64,000 nucleotides of DNA from Tolumonas sp008015085 (GCA_029265125.1 JAJUJX010000003.1:189803-253802), one strand, 5' to 3'; positions 26,260-36,214 are shown, counted from the stretch's first letter. Notes: generated from the letters alone by a model not told the origin. A program made the numbers and translations.

Positions 26260-26949
26260 ATGGTTCGCGTTTTGTTGGTTGATGATGATTTGGAATTGTG
26301 CAGTATGCAGGGGGAATACCTCAGCAACGAAGGTTTTGCCGTTCAGATGTATCATGATGGTGAAAGCGGTCTGGAAGAGGCCCTGAGTGGTGATTATGAC
26401 CTGATATTACTTGATGTCATGATGCCCAAACTCAATGGGATTGAAGTGCTGCGCCGTCTGCGAATTCACAGTAATGTCCCAGTATTGATGCTGACCGCCA
26501 AAGGTGATGATATCGATCGCATCATTGGTCTTGAATTAGGCGCTGACGATTACGTTTCCAAACCATGTACCCCCCGTGAACTTGTAGCCAGAGTCAGAGC
26601 TATTCTGCGCCGTGCCGATCCTGACAAACAAGATTCGGGTCAGTTGCAGCCGTTAAAAGTTGGCTCATTAGCTATTTCAGCCGCCAGCCGCAGCGCAACC
26701 TGGCATGACGAGCTGCTGGATTTAACCAGCACCGAATTCAATTTACTGGAGATGCTGTGCCGCCGGGCAGGCAGAACAATCAGCAAAGAAGATCTCTCTC
26801 TTCACACTTTAGGCCGTCCACTAGCCCGTTATGACCGAAGCATTGATGTTCATGTCAGTAATCTGCGCCAGAAACTAGGCACACTGAAAGACGGTCGTTC
26901 ACCCATCCAGACCATACGTGGAATTGGTTATCAACTGGTTGTGGAATAA
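26260..26949 (+). CDS. cpxR: Envelope-stress response regulator, CpxR type
   Basis: An OmpR-family response regulator of 229 residues. The receiver (1-118) has the acidic pocket VDDD, the phosphorylated Asp in LILLDVMMPKLNGIEVLRRL, the Thr in MLTAKG and the Lys in VSKPCTPREL. The winged-helix DNA-binding domain (about 130-229) has LTSTEFNLLEML and IQTIRGIGYQLV. Likeness to CpxR is strong in EDLSLHTLGRPL-type and DRSIDVHVSNLRQKLG stretches, and a perfect CpxR box lies upstream. AGAGGAAGG precedes the ATG. RstA is the less likely alternative. Confidence 0.88.
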   Translation: MVRVLLVDDDLELCSMQGEYLSNEGFAVQMYHDGESGLEEALSGDYDLILLDVMMPKLNGIEVLRRLRIHSNVPVLMLTAKGDDIDRIIGLELGADDYVSKPCTPRELVARVRAILRRADPDKQDSGQLQPLKVGSLAISAASRSATWHDELLDLTSTEFNLLEMLCRRAGRTISKEDLSLHTLGRPLARYDRSIDVHVSNLRQKLGTLKDGRSPIQTIRGIGYQLVVE

Positions 26950-26952
26950 CGG

Positions 26953-28326
26953 ATGCGCCGGATATTCTGGAAAATTTTACTCAGTTTTTGGCTGGCTATA
27001 TTGATTACCGGCATCGGCACAGGTGTGATTGTCACTGTGTACCAAGATGCCAAAGTAGCATATGGAATTATCGAAACGGGTCACCGGCCGGATGGAATGA
27101 CGGAATCCGCAGCCAGAACCTTGGAAAAGGGTGGAAAACAATTGTTAATGGCAATTGTTAAGCCCCAACAAGACGCTGGTGATAATAATCAGAGTGCTGG
27201 CGGCCCGCCACTACCCATGATTGTAGATAAAAACGGGAAAGATCTGTTCGATCGCTCGGTCAGTGCCAAATCGTTAGCTGAAGCGCGTCGTATTACCGAA
27301 AAAGAATCGAACACACTTGGGGTAGAAAAGGTAACGTTGGCTAATGGAGAAACCTATTGGATTTTCATGCCTCGTCGCCCGCCTCCATTTCCGCATAACA
27401 TCATTTTCGAGTTACTGGATGCACCGATCTTTTTATTGATCACGGTAGCCCTGACCAGTTTACTCTTCAGTAACTGGCTGGCCCGCTCTGTTTCCCGTCC
27501 GATAGAAACATTACGCGACAGTTTAAAAGCCGTTGCCCAGGGTAATTTTGATATTAACGTCAGTCAAAAAATCGGCAAACGTTACGATGAATTTGCCGAT
27601 CTCGGCCATGATGCTGACGCAATGGCAGAAAAACTCAAACTATCGATTCAGGCTCAGCGCCGCTTACTGCATGATGTTTCTCATGATTTACGATCTCCGT
27701 TAGCTCGTCTTCAACTGGCTATCGGATTACTGCGCCAAAGACCGGAAAATACCGATCAAATGCTGCAACGCATTGAGCAGGAGTGCCATCGACTGGATAG
27801 TCTGGTCGGTGAAGTGCTGATGCTGGCACGAATGGAGTCAGGCGTTCCTCAGCCCAAAGAAGATTATCTCGACTTGGTTGAACTACTGCGCTCGCTGGCC
27901 GATGATGCGCAATTTGAAGCTAAGGACAGCGGTAGTGTGATTGAAGTGCAGCTGGATGATACGCTCAATGAAGGGGTGATCATTCAGAGTCGTGGCGAAC
28001 TTCTGCTACGGGCGTTTGATAACCTGATCCGCAATGCGCTGCAGCATGCTGGTCGTGGGTGTCACATTGAAATCAGTGTACATCAGGAGTCTCCGGAAAT
28101 GCTGGTCATCAACATAGCCGACGATGGCCCCGGTGTGGCTGAAACAGATTTAAATTCGATCTTTGAGCCATTCTTCCGCAGCAATAATAATCCAGGAGAA
28201 GGCCTTGGCCTCGCTATCACTAAACGAGCGATAGAAGCACACAATGGCACCATCTCCGCATTTAACCGGACCTCAGGTGGATTATGCATGCAAGTCAAAT
28301 TACCCTGTACTGTACAGCTTTCCTGA
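26953..28326 (+). CDS. cpxA: Sensor histidine kinase, CpxA type
   Basis: The partner kinase of the preceding regulator, starting 3 bases after it. The 457-residue protein has a first membrane segment at 5-28, a periplasmic sensor region, a second at about 150-172, a HAMP segment, the H-box LLHDVSHDLRSPLARLQLA with the phosphorylated His, the N-box NLIRNALQH and ATP-binding DDGPGV and GEGLGLAI. Its periplasmic domain is Gly/Gln/Asn-rich and does not resemble E. coli CpxA by eye, so the signal sensed may differ. No cpxP lies beside it. Confidence 0.85.
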   Translation: MRRIFWKILLSFWLAILITGIGTGVIVTVYQDAKVAYGIIETGHRPDGMTESAARTLEKGGKQLLMAIVKPQQDAGDNNQSAGGPPLPMIVDKNGKDLFDRSVSAKSLAEARRITEKESNTLGVEKVTLANGETYWIFMPRRPPPFPHNIIFELLDAPIFLLITVALTSLLFSNWLARSVSRPIETLRDSLKAVAQGNFDINVSQKIGKRYDEFADLGHDADAMAEKLKLSIQAQRRLLHDVSHDLRSPLARLQLAIGLLRQRPENTDQMLQRIEQECHRLDSLVGEVLMLARMESGVPQPKEDYLDLVELLRSLADDAQFEAKDSGSVIEVQLDDTLNEGVIIQSRGELLLRAFDNLIRNALQHAGRGCHIEISVHQESPEMLVINIADDGPGVAETDLNSIFEPFFRSNNNPGEGLGLAITKRAIEAHNGTISAFNRTSGGLCMQVKLPCTVQLS

Positions 28327-28340
28327 CACAATACGATATG

Positions 28341-28366
28341 ACTAAACCGGTTATCTCCGGTTTAGT
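28341..28366. terminator. Hairpin between cpxA and ycjF
   Basis: ACTAAACCGG-TTATCT-CCGGTTTAGT is a perfect 10-bp stem, overlapping the ycjF stop codon, in the 35-base gap between convergent genes. It lacks a T run on either side, so it may serve as a bidirectional 3' end structure. Confidence 0.6.
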
Positions 28367-29420
28367 CTGCCGAACGCTCAGTGAAAAAACGACTGACCGT
28401 TGAAGTCAGCTTTTTAATTAGAGTTCGTCTGATTTGCGATAATTTAGGTTTTTCACGGCTTAGCAAAGCTACCGGACGACACAGTTGGATCGCATTGATA
28501 CCCAGCCTGGCTGACATCAATCCACTACCCAGCCCTTGCGCCAGTTTGGCGGATAATTTAGATGTTAATTCACTGCTAAACCAATCAGTTCCTAATTCCG
28601 TGACCAGTTCAGTTGCGCCGGCAAATATCATGTTTTGCAATATTTGCCGGATAAGCCGGATTTGTCCAAAGTACCCAGGCCGGATCTGATAGACCGATGC
28701 AACATCCCGCAGCATTTTCAGGTTACGCCACAGCACCAGCAATATATCCAGCAATGCCAGCGGACTGGCCGCAACCAGTAATGCAGTCTGACTACTGGAA
28801 GCCATGACTATCTGCAGTGCTTTTTCGTCCAGCGGATGTAGCACAAATTGACTGAATAACGCCAACACCTCACTGTCATCATGGTGAGCTTCAACATGTT
28901 CGAGCCAATGTTGGTATCCGGGTAAATTATGCAGATGATTCTGTCTGGCCAGTTCACGGCAAAAAGCCACTGCATTGCCGTGTTGATTTTCAGCTCTCAG
29001 CATTTCAGCCTGCTGACGATATTGCAGGCTGCTGCGCAACCGTCTTAACACTGACAATTCACGCCAAAGTATCGAGCTGACACCCAATAAAACGATGCCG
29101 GAAGCAGCCAACCACGCACCACCCAACCAGATATTTTCTGAATAGCGCTGATAGATAAAATCACCGAACTCCAGCAACGATAAGGCTAATACACCTGTGC
29201 CCCCCCAACGGAACCATCTGGATATAGGCTTGATGGCATTCCCGGAATATTTATCCTGTTCATCGGATAAAGAAGTATCCGGATATTGAATTTCTTCATT
29301 TAATTCCGCGGAAGATACTTCTACAGGCAACACGTTATTAGCTACGGTCTTGCTATTTAGCAAATCCAGCGGGATTTCAACTGCAGCTGTAGTTTCCGTC
29401 TCGGATTTTGTTGTAGTCAT
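28362..29420 (-). CDS. ycjF: UPF0283/DUF697-type membrane protein YcjF
   Basis: A 352-residue inner-membrane protein of the YcjF family (TIGR01620). Two adjacent membrane segments (GVLALSLLEFGDFIYQRY and WLAASGIVLLGVSSILW, about residues 75-120) are followed by a helical cytoplasmic region ending in the ARLGINAIQLCRPVA stretch. The ATG overlaps the ycjX stop (ATGA). ycjX-ycjF pairs are found near the psp and sap genes in other gammaproteobacteria; function is unknown. Confidence 0.9.
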   Translation of the reverse strand: MTTTKSETETTAAVEIPLDLLNSKTVANNVLPVEVSSAELNEEIQYPDTSLSDEQDKYSGNAIKPISRWFRWGGTGVLALSLLEFGDFIYQRYSENIWLGGAWLAASGIVLLGVSSILWRELSVLRRLRSSLQYRQQAEMLRAENQHGNAVAFCRELARQNHLHNLPGYQHWLEHVEAHHDDSEVLALFSQFVLHPLDEKALQIVMASSSQTALLVAASPLALLDILLVLWRNLKMLRDVASVYQIRPGYFGQIRLIRQILQNMIFAGATELVTELGTDWFSSELTSKLSAKLAQGLGSGLMSARLGINAIQLCRPVALLSREKPKLSQIRRTLIKKLTSTVSRFFTERSAD

Positions 29421-30829
29421 TGCATTTTATCCCCCAGCAGATACTCCAGCACCTGATCCAGCCTGATATGTGGCATGGCCTGTTTGCCATTCCAGCTCGG
29501 CGGCCGTAGATCCGTTAATCTTAGCGCCGGGTTTTGCCAAAAATCAGGTTCAGGAATACGTGATGGGATCACGCCAGGGAAAAGTGCCAGCTCATGACCA
29601 GCCAGATCTGTTCCGTGTAGAACTGTCAGCGGTTTGCCCTGATACTCCACCTGATGGTATTCACTGGCTCTGATTGCAGCCATGGCCATACACTCCAGCG
29701 AGATCCCCTCAAAGCGGGCTCGGGCCAACCCCGGATGCACTAATTCCCGCAATAAACTCAGCAAAGCCGGATGCTGCTCCGGTGTCACATGATCCGCTTT
29801 ACTCGCAACAAATAATAATTTGTCGATCCGAGGAGCAAATAAACGTTGCCACCAATGACTGTTGCCATACTGAAAACTTTGCAATAACTGGCCTAGCGTA
29901 TCCCGTAAATCGTAGATGGCTTCCTGGCTGATTTTCAGCGGCTGCAGACAATCCACCAGCACAATCTGTCTGTCAAACCCGGAAAAGTGTTTTTGGTAGA
30001 ATTGCCTTACGACATGTTCTTTATAAGCCTCGTAGCGTGCCTGGAATAATCCGTAAAGAGAGTCATGTGATGGAGTACTATCAGGCAAAGCCCATACCCA
30101 CGGAACAAACTGAAGCATCGGCGCACCAGCAAACTCACCAGGCAAAACAAAGCGTCCGGGTTGAATACTGTGCAATCCCAATTTTTGGCGGCAATCATGC
30201 AAATATTGAGTATATAAATCGGCTACAGCAGCCACCTCATCCACTAAGAGCGTAAAAGGCTGCCCTGCTGACCAGTTGATCCCGGCTTTCAGCCATGGTT
30301 CCGCCAACCGGCGTCGTTGTGGTGATTGCAATTGTTCGCGGATCTGTTCACTCCACTGTGCATAGCTGAGATCTAATAAAGGCAGATCCAACAGCCACTC
30401 CCCCGGATAATCGACAATATCCAGATACAGATGACACAGGTCATGACCGATTTTCTGGCGCAGCAAATTTTGACTACGAAAGCGCAGTTCCAGCCTGATT
30501 TCACTCAGAGTCTGAGTCGGCTCTGGCCATTGAGGTGGATTTGACGTGAGTTTCGTCAGTGCCTGAGAATAACCGAATGTAGGGATATGCTGATGCGTCT
30601 GAACAACTTGCTGAATACCGAGCAACCGCTCTTGTTGCAGCACTTGCCAATGAGGCAATCGGGCGCTGAAACCGGCCTGCTCCAGTTGATGAATCAACGC
30701 TGTGACAAAAGCAGTTTTGCCACTTCGGGTCAGACCAGTCACTGCTAACCGTAAGTGCCGATCCCAGCTGCGCTGCCATAAAAGGTCTGCTTTACGTTGT
30801 AAACTGAGCCATCGTTCCTGCTGTAACAC
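29417..30829 (-). CDS. ycjX: YcjX-family (DUF463) P-loop protein
   Basis: A 470-residue predicted GTPase/ATPase of the DUF463 family. The P-loop is in AVTGLTRSGKTAFVTALI (near residue 30). The DIVDYPGEWLLDLPLL stretch matches a Walker B/G3-like region, and VASKADHVTPEQ resembles a G4 motif. The start is GTG at 30829 with GGAGG five bases upstream. Stress-linked expression with psp genes is known in E. coli; here no psp genes are visible and sapA is divergent. Confidence 0.9.
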   Translation of the reverse strand: MLQQERWLSLQRKADLLWQRSWDRHLRLAVTGLTRSGKTAFVTALIHQLEQAGFSARLPHWQVLQQERLLGIQQVVQTHQHIPTFGYSQALTKLTSNPPQWPEPTQTLSEIRLELRFRSQNLLRQKIGHDLCHLYLDIVDYPGEWLLDLPLLDLSYAQWSEQIREQLQSPQRRRLAEPWLKAGINWSAGQPFTLLVDEVAAVADLYTQYLHDCRQKLGLHSIQPGRFVLPGEFAGAPMLQFVPWVWALPDSTPSHDSLYGLFQARYEAYKEHVVRQFYQKHFSGFDRQIVLVDCLQPLKISQEAIYDLRDTLGQLLQSFQYGNSHWWQRLFAPRIDKLLFVASKADHVTPEQHPALLSLLRELVHPGLARARFEGISLECMAMAAIRASEYHQVEYQGKPLTVLHGTDLAGHELALFPGVIPSRIPEPDFWQNPALRLTDLRPPSWNGKQAMPHIRLDQVLEYLLGDKMQ

Positions 30830-30977
30830 AGCAACCTCCGGTTTCCTGATTTCTCATTTCATATTTATGCCTGACATCTCAGACAAGCGATCTGGAATAA
30901 CTCGCGTTATAATCAGCACTTAGATGTGGTCAACGCCAATAGTGGTGATGTCCCAGCCTACCAGTCACGGATATCGT

Positions 30978-32591
30978 ATGAAACCTTTTTCATTAATACA
31001 CTGTTTGGCAGCCGTAGTCTTACTGCTAACTGGCTGCAAACCGGTTGAATCAGCCAAAATCAGTGGAGCTGTTTACTGCGTTGACAGCTTCAGCCAGCAT
31101 CTGAATCCGCAGATCCAAGGATCAACTCCGTTTATTGCATCATTATCACAGCAAGTCTATAACCGGCTGATCGAGATCAATCCTGGTACGCAACGTCTTG
31201 ATGGTGCACTGGCAGAAAACTGGAGTGTCAGCCGCAATGGGTTGATTTACACCTTCAATCTGCGCCGTAATGTACATTTCCAGCATACCAACTGGTTCAC
31301 ACCGACCCGGCCATTTAATGCCGATGATGTCATATTCAGCTTTAAACGCATAACTGACCCAACACACCCTTATCACGCAGTGTCAGGAATTCGATACCCT
31401 TTTTTTGATAATCAGCAGTTTTCCGAAATTCTGCAAGACATCAAAAAAGTAACGGATTACCAGGTTCAGTTTATTCTGAATCGTCCAGACGCCTCGTTTA
31501 TGGCAACACTGGCCAGTGATAACTCAGTGATTTTATCAGCGGAATATGGCGATTATCTGCAACGTCAGCATGGTGACATGCAGGATATGGATGACTTACC
31601 CGTTGGAACCGGCCCATTTAAAGTGCAGGAACTGCGTTCTAATGAATATTTACGACTAACAAGACATCCCGAATACTGGGACAAAGCCCCCATACTGGAA
31701 CAGCTGGTATTCGACTACACCCCTCGCGCATCTAAACGACTGGCAAAATTATTTACCGGCGAATGCCAGGTGATCGCGACGCCAGCCGCCAGTCAATTGC
31801 CTTTCATCCGGGATCACCAGCACACCGATGTCGATGTACAAAGCAATATGAACACGACTTATCTGGCACTAAATACCAAGAAGAAACCGCTCAGTGATGT
31901 CCGGGTCCGGCAGGCTATTGCAATGGCTATCAACAAAGATAACCTGCAGCAGGCTGTATTTTATGATACCGGTGAAACCGCCTCCAGCCTTTTGCCACTG
32001 GCATCCTGGGCTCATCATCCAAACCTGGACGAATATTATTACGATCCGGATCAGGCCAAACAATTACTGAAAGAATCAGGCTATCCTGACGGGTTAGATC
32101 TGACTCTGTGGGTGCAGCCTATCGCCAGAGCTTATAACCCAGACGCATCTAAAACAGCGCAACTGATTCTGGGTGATCTGGCCCGGGTTGGAATTAATGT
32201 ACAAATTATTGAAACCCGCTGGATGGTAATGAAAGCCAAACTGCAGGAGGGCAAACATGATATGGCGCTGCTGGCCTGGACAGCCGATAACGCCGATCCG
32301 GATAACTTCCTTCGGCCACTGCTAAGTTGTGAGGCTCTGAAAAATGGCGGTAATAATTATTCATCCTGGTGTAATGATGAATTTGATTCACACTTAAACA
32401 AAGCGCTCGCAACACAGCGGTTATCACAGCGAATATTTGAATATCAACGCAGTCAGGAAATGATCTATCAATATGTACCAGTCATACCGCTGGCTCATGC
32501 ACTGCTTGTCAGTGCTTACTGGAAAAATATGCATGACGTTATTATCCCGCCGACTGGTGGCGTATCCTTTAAAAAGGCTTACCGGGAGTAA
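30978..32591 (+). CDS. sapA: ABC transporter solute-binding lipoprotein SapA
   Basis: SapA is the substrate-binding protein of the Sap peptide/polyamine ABC system (SBP family 5). From the ATG at 30978 it has 537 residues: a lipoprotein signal with lipobox LTGC (Cys 20), FNLRRNVHFQHTNWFTPTRP, DLPVGTGPFKV and KLFTGECQVIATPAASQLPF, which follow E. coli SapA closely. E. coli SapA has a cleaved periplasmic signal instead, so lipid anchoring is a difference. It is the first gene of sapABCDF; a TATAAT at 30908 may be its -10. Confidence 0.9.
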   Translation: MKPFSLIHCLAAVVLLLTGCKPVESAKISGAVYCVDSFSQHLNPQIQGSTPFIASLSQQVYNRLIEINPGTQRLDGALAENWSVSRNGLIYTFNLRRNVHFQHTNWFTPTRPFNADDVIFSFKRITDPTHPYHAVSGIRYPFFDNQQFSEILQDIKKVTDYQVQFILNRPDASFMATLASDNSVILSAEYGDYLQRQHGDMQDMDDLPVGTGPFKVQELRSNEYLRLTRHPEYWDKAPILEQLVFDYTPRASKRLAKLFTGECQVIATPAASQLPFIRDHQHTDVDVQSNMNTTYLALNTKKKPLSDVRVRQAIAMAINKDNLQQAVFYDTGETASSLLPLASWAHHPNLDEYYYDPDQAKQLLKESGYPDGLDLTLWVQPIARAYNPDASKTAQLILGDLARVGINVQIIETRWMVMKAKLQEGKHDMALLAWTADNADPDNFLRPLLSCEALKNGGNNYSSWCNDEFDSHLNKALATQRLSQRIFEYQRSQEMIYQYVPVIPLAHALLVSAYWKNMHDVIIPPTGGVSFKKAYRE

Positions 32592-32594
32592 AAT

Positions 32595-33557
32595 ATGCTG
32601 ATTTATACATTACGCCGCTTAAGCTTATTATTTTTCACTTTATTGATCCTGAGCCTGCTGGCTTATGGTATGGATCGCAATATCAATGATGAGCAAACAA
32701 CAACATTACTTGGCGGTTATTTTGAGTTCATCCATAACTTTCTTACCGGAATATGGGGTATTTCCAGCGTCACTGGCGATCCGGTGTTCGATAGTGTAAT
32801 CGCTTACTTGCCTGCAACTTTGGGGTTAGCACTGACAGGCGTTATTATTGCTACGGTTGTTGGTATTGCACTGGGCGTGATTTCTGCGATCTACCGTGAC
32901 CGCCTTCCGGATATGCTGATCGCCAACCTAAGCCTGCTAGGTTTTTCCATTCCGGTGTATTGGCTGGCTTCGCTGTTGATCATGTCGCTAGTCATGCAAT
33001 GGGGTTGGTTTCCTTCATCCGGACAATTAAGCCTGCTGTATCAGATCAAACCAGTTACCGGCTTTAGTCTGCTGGATTGCTGGTTATCGACAGAACCCTA
33101 CCGGATGGAAGCACTGCAGAATGCGCTGCAGCACCTGATTCTCCCGGCCAGCGTACTGGCATTGGCCACAACAACCGAAGTGATACGACTGGTGCGTAAT
33201 TCACTGAGTGATGTACTAAGCCAGAATTATGTCAAAGCAGCATTGAGCCGGGGTCATTCCACATTTCATGTCGTAATGTCTCACGGCCTGCGTAATGCCT
33301 TGCCGCCTATACTTCCTATGCTCAGCATGCAATTCGGTACTATCGTAACCTCCGCTATTATCACAGAACAGATGTTTGAATGGCCGGGTTTAGGCCGCTG
33401 GCTAGTCAGCAGTATCGGCGCCCGTGATTTCAACTCCGTACAGGCATGTATGATGGTGATTGCCATTACCTTAATTGTTATTAACGTATTTTCAGAACTG
33501 CTGACAGCGCTGTTTTACCCGGCTAAAAGGAAAGCGATCTATGCCCAGCAAGGTTAG
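32595..33557 (+). CDS. sapB: ABC transporter permease SapB
   Basis: First inner-membrane permease of the Sap system, DppB/OppB type, 320 residues. The N-terminal YTLRRLSLLFFTLLILSLLAY segment, several membrane helices and the conserved EAA loop (YVKAALSRGHSTFHVVMSHG) are visible. GGGAG, which overlaps the sapA stop, precedes the ATG. It overlaps sapC by 17 bases. Confidence 0.93.
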   Translation: MLIYTLRRLSLLFFTLLILSLLAYGMDRNINDEQTTTLLGGYFEFIHNFLTGIWGISSVTGDPVFDSVIAYLPATLGLALTGVIIATVVGIALGVISAIYRDRLPDMLIANLSLLGFSIPVYWLASLLIMSLVMQWGWFPSSGQLSLLYQIKPVTGFSLLDCWLSTEPYRMEALQNALQHLILPASVLALATTTEVIRLVRNSLSDVLSQNYVKAALSRGHSTFHVVMSHGLRNALPPILPMLSMQFGTIVTSAIITEQMFEWPGLGRWLVSSIGARDFNSVQACMMVIAITLIVINVFSELLTALFYPAKRKAIYAQQG

Positions 33558-34434
33558 AATATATCCAGAGATCCGAATCCCTTCTCCGTTAGCACAGACA
33601 TGGCAAACGTTCCGCCGAAATTCCCGTGCAATGACCGGGCTATGGATGTTTACCTTCCTGATTGTTTGTGCACTGCTCGGGCCATCCCTCGCAAGCTATG
33701 ATCCGTTCAGTCAGAATGCTAACGCATTACTGCTACCTCCATCATGGGACAGTAATGGCTCACTGCATTATTTTCTGGGTACAGATGACTTAGGCAGAGA
33801 TATTCTCTCCCGTTTACTTTATGGAGCTCAACTAACCTTCGGCAGTGCACTCGCAGCCTGCTTTCTGGCAATGGTGATTGGTTCAGGTATCGGCGTAATC
33901 GCGGGTATGCAACACGGCTTAATCTCCAGCATCCTTTATCATATGCTGGATGTTTTACTTTCTATCCCATCACTCCTGCTGGCTATCGTACTGGTCTCTG
34001 TTATGGGCGCGAGTCTGGAAAACGCCTTACTGGCCATCACACTCGCATTGACCCCCCAATTTATCCGCGCCTCATTTAATGCGGTGCGTGAAGTTGCCAA
34101 TAAAGAATACATCATCGCTGTCCGTCTTGACGGTTCCACACCGTGGCGCATTCTGCGACTCGCGATTCTGCCTAACATTCTGGATGTATTGGTAACGCAA
34201 ACCACCCGTGGCCTGTCGGCTGCTATTTTAGATATCAGTGCAGTGTGCTTCTTAGGTATCGGGGCTCAATCCCCTCTACCGGAATGGGGAACCATGCTGG
34301 CAGATAGTCTAGATCTCGCCTACATTTCGCCGTGGAACGTAGCATTGCCCGGGCTGGCAATCACTGTGAGTGTAGTTGCTACTAACATGGTGGGCGATGG
34401 CCTGCGTAAAGCACTGCAGCAAGGACTGGAATAA
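33541..34434 (+). CDS. sapC: ABC transporter permease SapC
   Basis: Second permease of the Sap system, DppC/OppC type, 297 residues. It has an N-terminal OppC_N helix (MTGLWMFTFLIVCALLGPSL), the conserved FFLGTDDLGRD-like segment YFLGTDDLGRDILSRLLYG and the EAA loop EYIIAVRLDGSTPWRI. The stop overlaps the sapD start by one base. Confidence 0.94.
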   Translation: MPSKVRIYPEIRIPSPLAQTWQTFRRNSRAMTGLWMFTFLIVCALLGPSLASYDPFSQNANALLLPPSWDSNGSLHYFLGTDDLGRDILSRLLYGAQLTFGSALAACFLAMVIGSGIGVIAGMQHGLISSILYHMLDVLLSIPSLLLAIVLVSVMGASLENALLAITLALTPQFIRASFNAVREVANKEYIIAVRLDGSTPWRILRLAILPNILDVLVTQTTRGLSAAILDISAVCFLGIGAQSPLPEWGTMLADSLDLAYISPWNVALPGLAITVSVVATNMVGDGLRKALQQGLE

Positions 34435-35432
34435 TGCCGCTACTGGATATTCGAAATCTGACAATTGAAATTGAGACTTCACAAGGCCGGGTCAAAGTTG
34501 TCGACAAAATAAGTCTCACTATTAATGAAGGTGAAGTCCGCGGTCTGGTTGGTGAATCTGGTTCTGGTAAAAGTCTGGTAGCCAAAGCACTGGTCGGTAT
34601 TACCAAAGACAACTGGCATGTCTCAGCTGATCGTTTGCGCATCTGCGATGTGAATCTGCTGGAACTCAGCCCACGCCGGCGCCGCCGCTTCCTTTCAACC
34701 AACATTGCCATGATTTTTCAGGAACCCGTCTCCTGTCTGGATCCATCCATTCCCGTTGGTGAACAATTGATGGAAGTGATCCCGAACCGTGTTTTCGAAG
34801 GAAAATGGTGGCAACGTCCTTTTTGGCGGAAAAAACAGGCCAAAGCATTGTTGCACCGGGTTGGCGTTAAAGACCACGATAAAGTGATGAACGCTTACCC
34901 GCTGGAATTATCTGACGGTATCTGCCAGAAAGTGATGATTGCGATGGCGATTGCCGTCAAACCCAAATTGCTGATTGCTGACGAGCCAATCAGTTCCATG
35001 GAAGCAACGACACAAGCCCAGATCCTGCGGTTACTGGATAAGATCAACGTGGTCAACAACACCACTATTCTATTAATCAGTAACGACTTTGATGCAATTG
35101 CAAACCTCGCGGACACCATCAGCGTCATGTATTGCGGTCAGATGGTAGAAACCGGTGTGCGGGAGCAGATCCTGAATACACCTCATCACCCTTATACTGA
35201 TGCACTACTGAATGCGCTACCGGATTACAGCCAGGATCTGCCACATAAATCATTACTAACCACCCTGCCCGGATCAATCCCGCCACTGCAGCATTTACCG
35301 ATCGGCTGCCGCCTTGGGCCACGATGCCCTTATGCGCAAAAAATGTGTGTTCGCATGCCGGGTGTCACCCAGACAAAAGGCCATCAATTTTCCTGTCACT
35401 TTCCACTGAATATGGAGGACACCAACCGATGA
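34434..35432 (+). CDS. sapD: ABC transporter ATPase SapD
   Basis: One of two ATPases of the Sap transporter, OppD/DppD class, 332 residues. Walker A is GESGSGKSLVA, the signature region reads ELSDGICQKVMIAMAIA and Walker B LLIADEPISSM; the C-terminal oligopeptide-transporter extension contains CRLGPRCPYAQKMC. The signature has LSDG rather than LSGG, as is common in SapD. E. coli SapD also provides ATP-binding stimulation of Trk potassium uptake. The stop overlaps the sapF start (ATGA). Confidence 0.93.
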   Translation: MPLLDIRNLTIEIETSQGRVKVVDKISLTINEGEVRGLVGESGSGKSLVAKALVGITKDNWHVSADRLRICDVNLLELSPRRRRRFLSTNIAMIFQEPVSCLDPSIPVGEQLMEVIPNRVFEGKWWQRPFWRKKQAKALLHRVGVKDHDKVMNAYPLELSDGICQKVMIAMAIAVKPKLLIADEPISSMEATTQAQILRLLDKINVVNNTTILLISNDFDAIANLADTISVMYCGQMVETGVREQILNTPHHPYTDALLNALPDYSQDLPHKSLLTTLPGSIPPLQHLPIGCRLGPRCPYAQKMCVRMPGVTQTKGHQFSCHFPLNMEDTNR

Positions 35433-36214
35433 ACTCCGTTCCATTATTAAAAGTCAGTGGTATCAATAAAACGTTTTTTAACCGCGTTGGGTTATTTCGC
35501 CGCAAGCAGGTTCAGGTCCTGAAAGATATCTCCTTTACACTTGAACCCGGAGAGACTCTCGCACTAGTTGGCGAAACCGGTTCAGGAAAAAGTACTTTGG
35601 CTAAAATACTGGCTGGCGTAGTTCCGCCAACTTCAGGTCAGATTGAGGTCAGTGGTGAAGTCATTGAATTTGAAGATACCCAGAAACGATGCAAACTGAT
35701 CCGCATGATATTTCAGGATCCTAATTCATCATTAAATCCACAACTACGCGTTGGCCGGATACTGGAAGCACCTTTACGCCTGAATACGGATCTCAGTGAA
35801 GAAGAGCGCGCGAATGCTGTCATAGATACCCTGCGCATGGTGGGGCTTTTACCGGAACATGCGCTGTTTTATCCGCAGATGATCTCTTTGGGTCAGAAAC
35901 AGCGTGTCGCCTTCGCGCGCGCACTGATCCTTGATCCAAAGATTATCGTGGCCGATGAAGCCTTCTCTATGCTGGATGTCTCGATGCGTTCACAAGTCGT
36001 TAATCTTTTGCTGAAGCTACAGGAACGTTTAGGCCTGTCTTATGTCGTGGTCGCCAACGATCTGGGGCTGGTACGCCATATCAGTGACAAAGTATTGATC
36101 ATGCATCAGGGAGAAATTGTAGAGCAGGGATTAACACGAGACGTATTTGCCAACCCGCAGCATGAAGTAACGAAACGACTGATCCAAAACCATGGTCATG
36201 AATATCGACGTTAA
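35429..36214 (+). CDS. sapF: ABC transporter ATPase SapF
   Basis: The second ATPase of the Sap system, 261 residues from the ATG at 35429. Walker A GETGSGKSTLA, signature MISLGQKQRVAFARAL and Walker B IIVADEAFSMLD are present; the LSGGQ is altered to SLGQK, as in other SapF proteins. It closes the sapABCDF operon and is followed by a terminator. Confidence 0.93.
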   Translation: MNSVPLLKVSGINKTFFNRVGLFRRKQVQVLKDISFTLEPGETLALVGETGSGKSTLAKILAGVVPPTSGQIEVSGEVIEFEDTQKRCKLIRMIFQDPNSSLNPQLRVGRILEAPLRLNTDLSEEERANAVIDTLRMVGLLPEHALFYPQMISLGQKQRVAFARALILDPKIIVADEAFSMLDVSMRSQVVNLLLKLQERLGLSYVVVANDLGLVRHISDKVLIMHQGEIVEQGLTRDVFANPQHEVTKRLIQNHGHEYRR

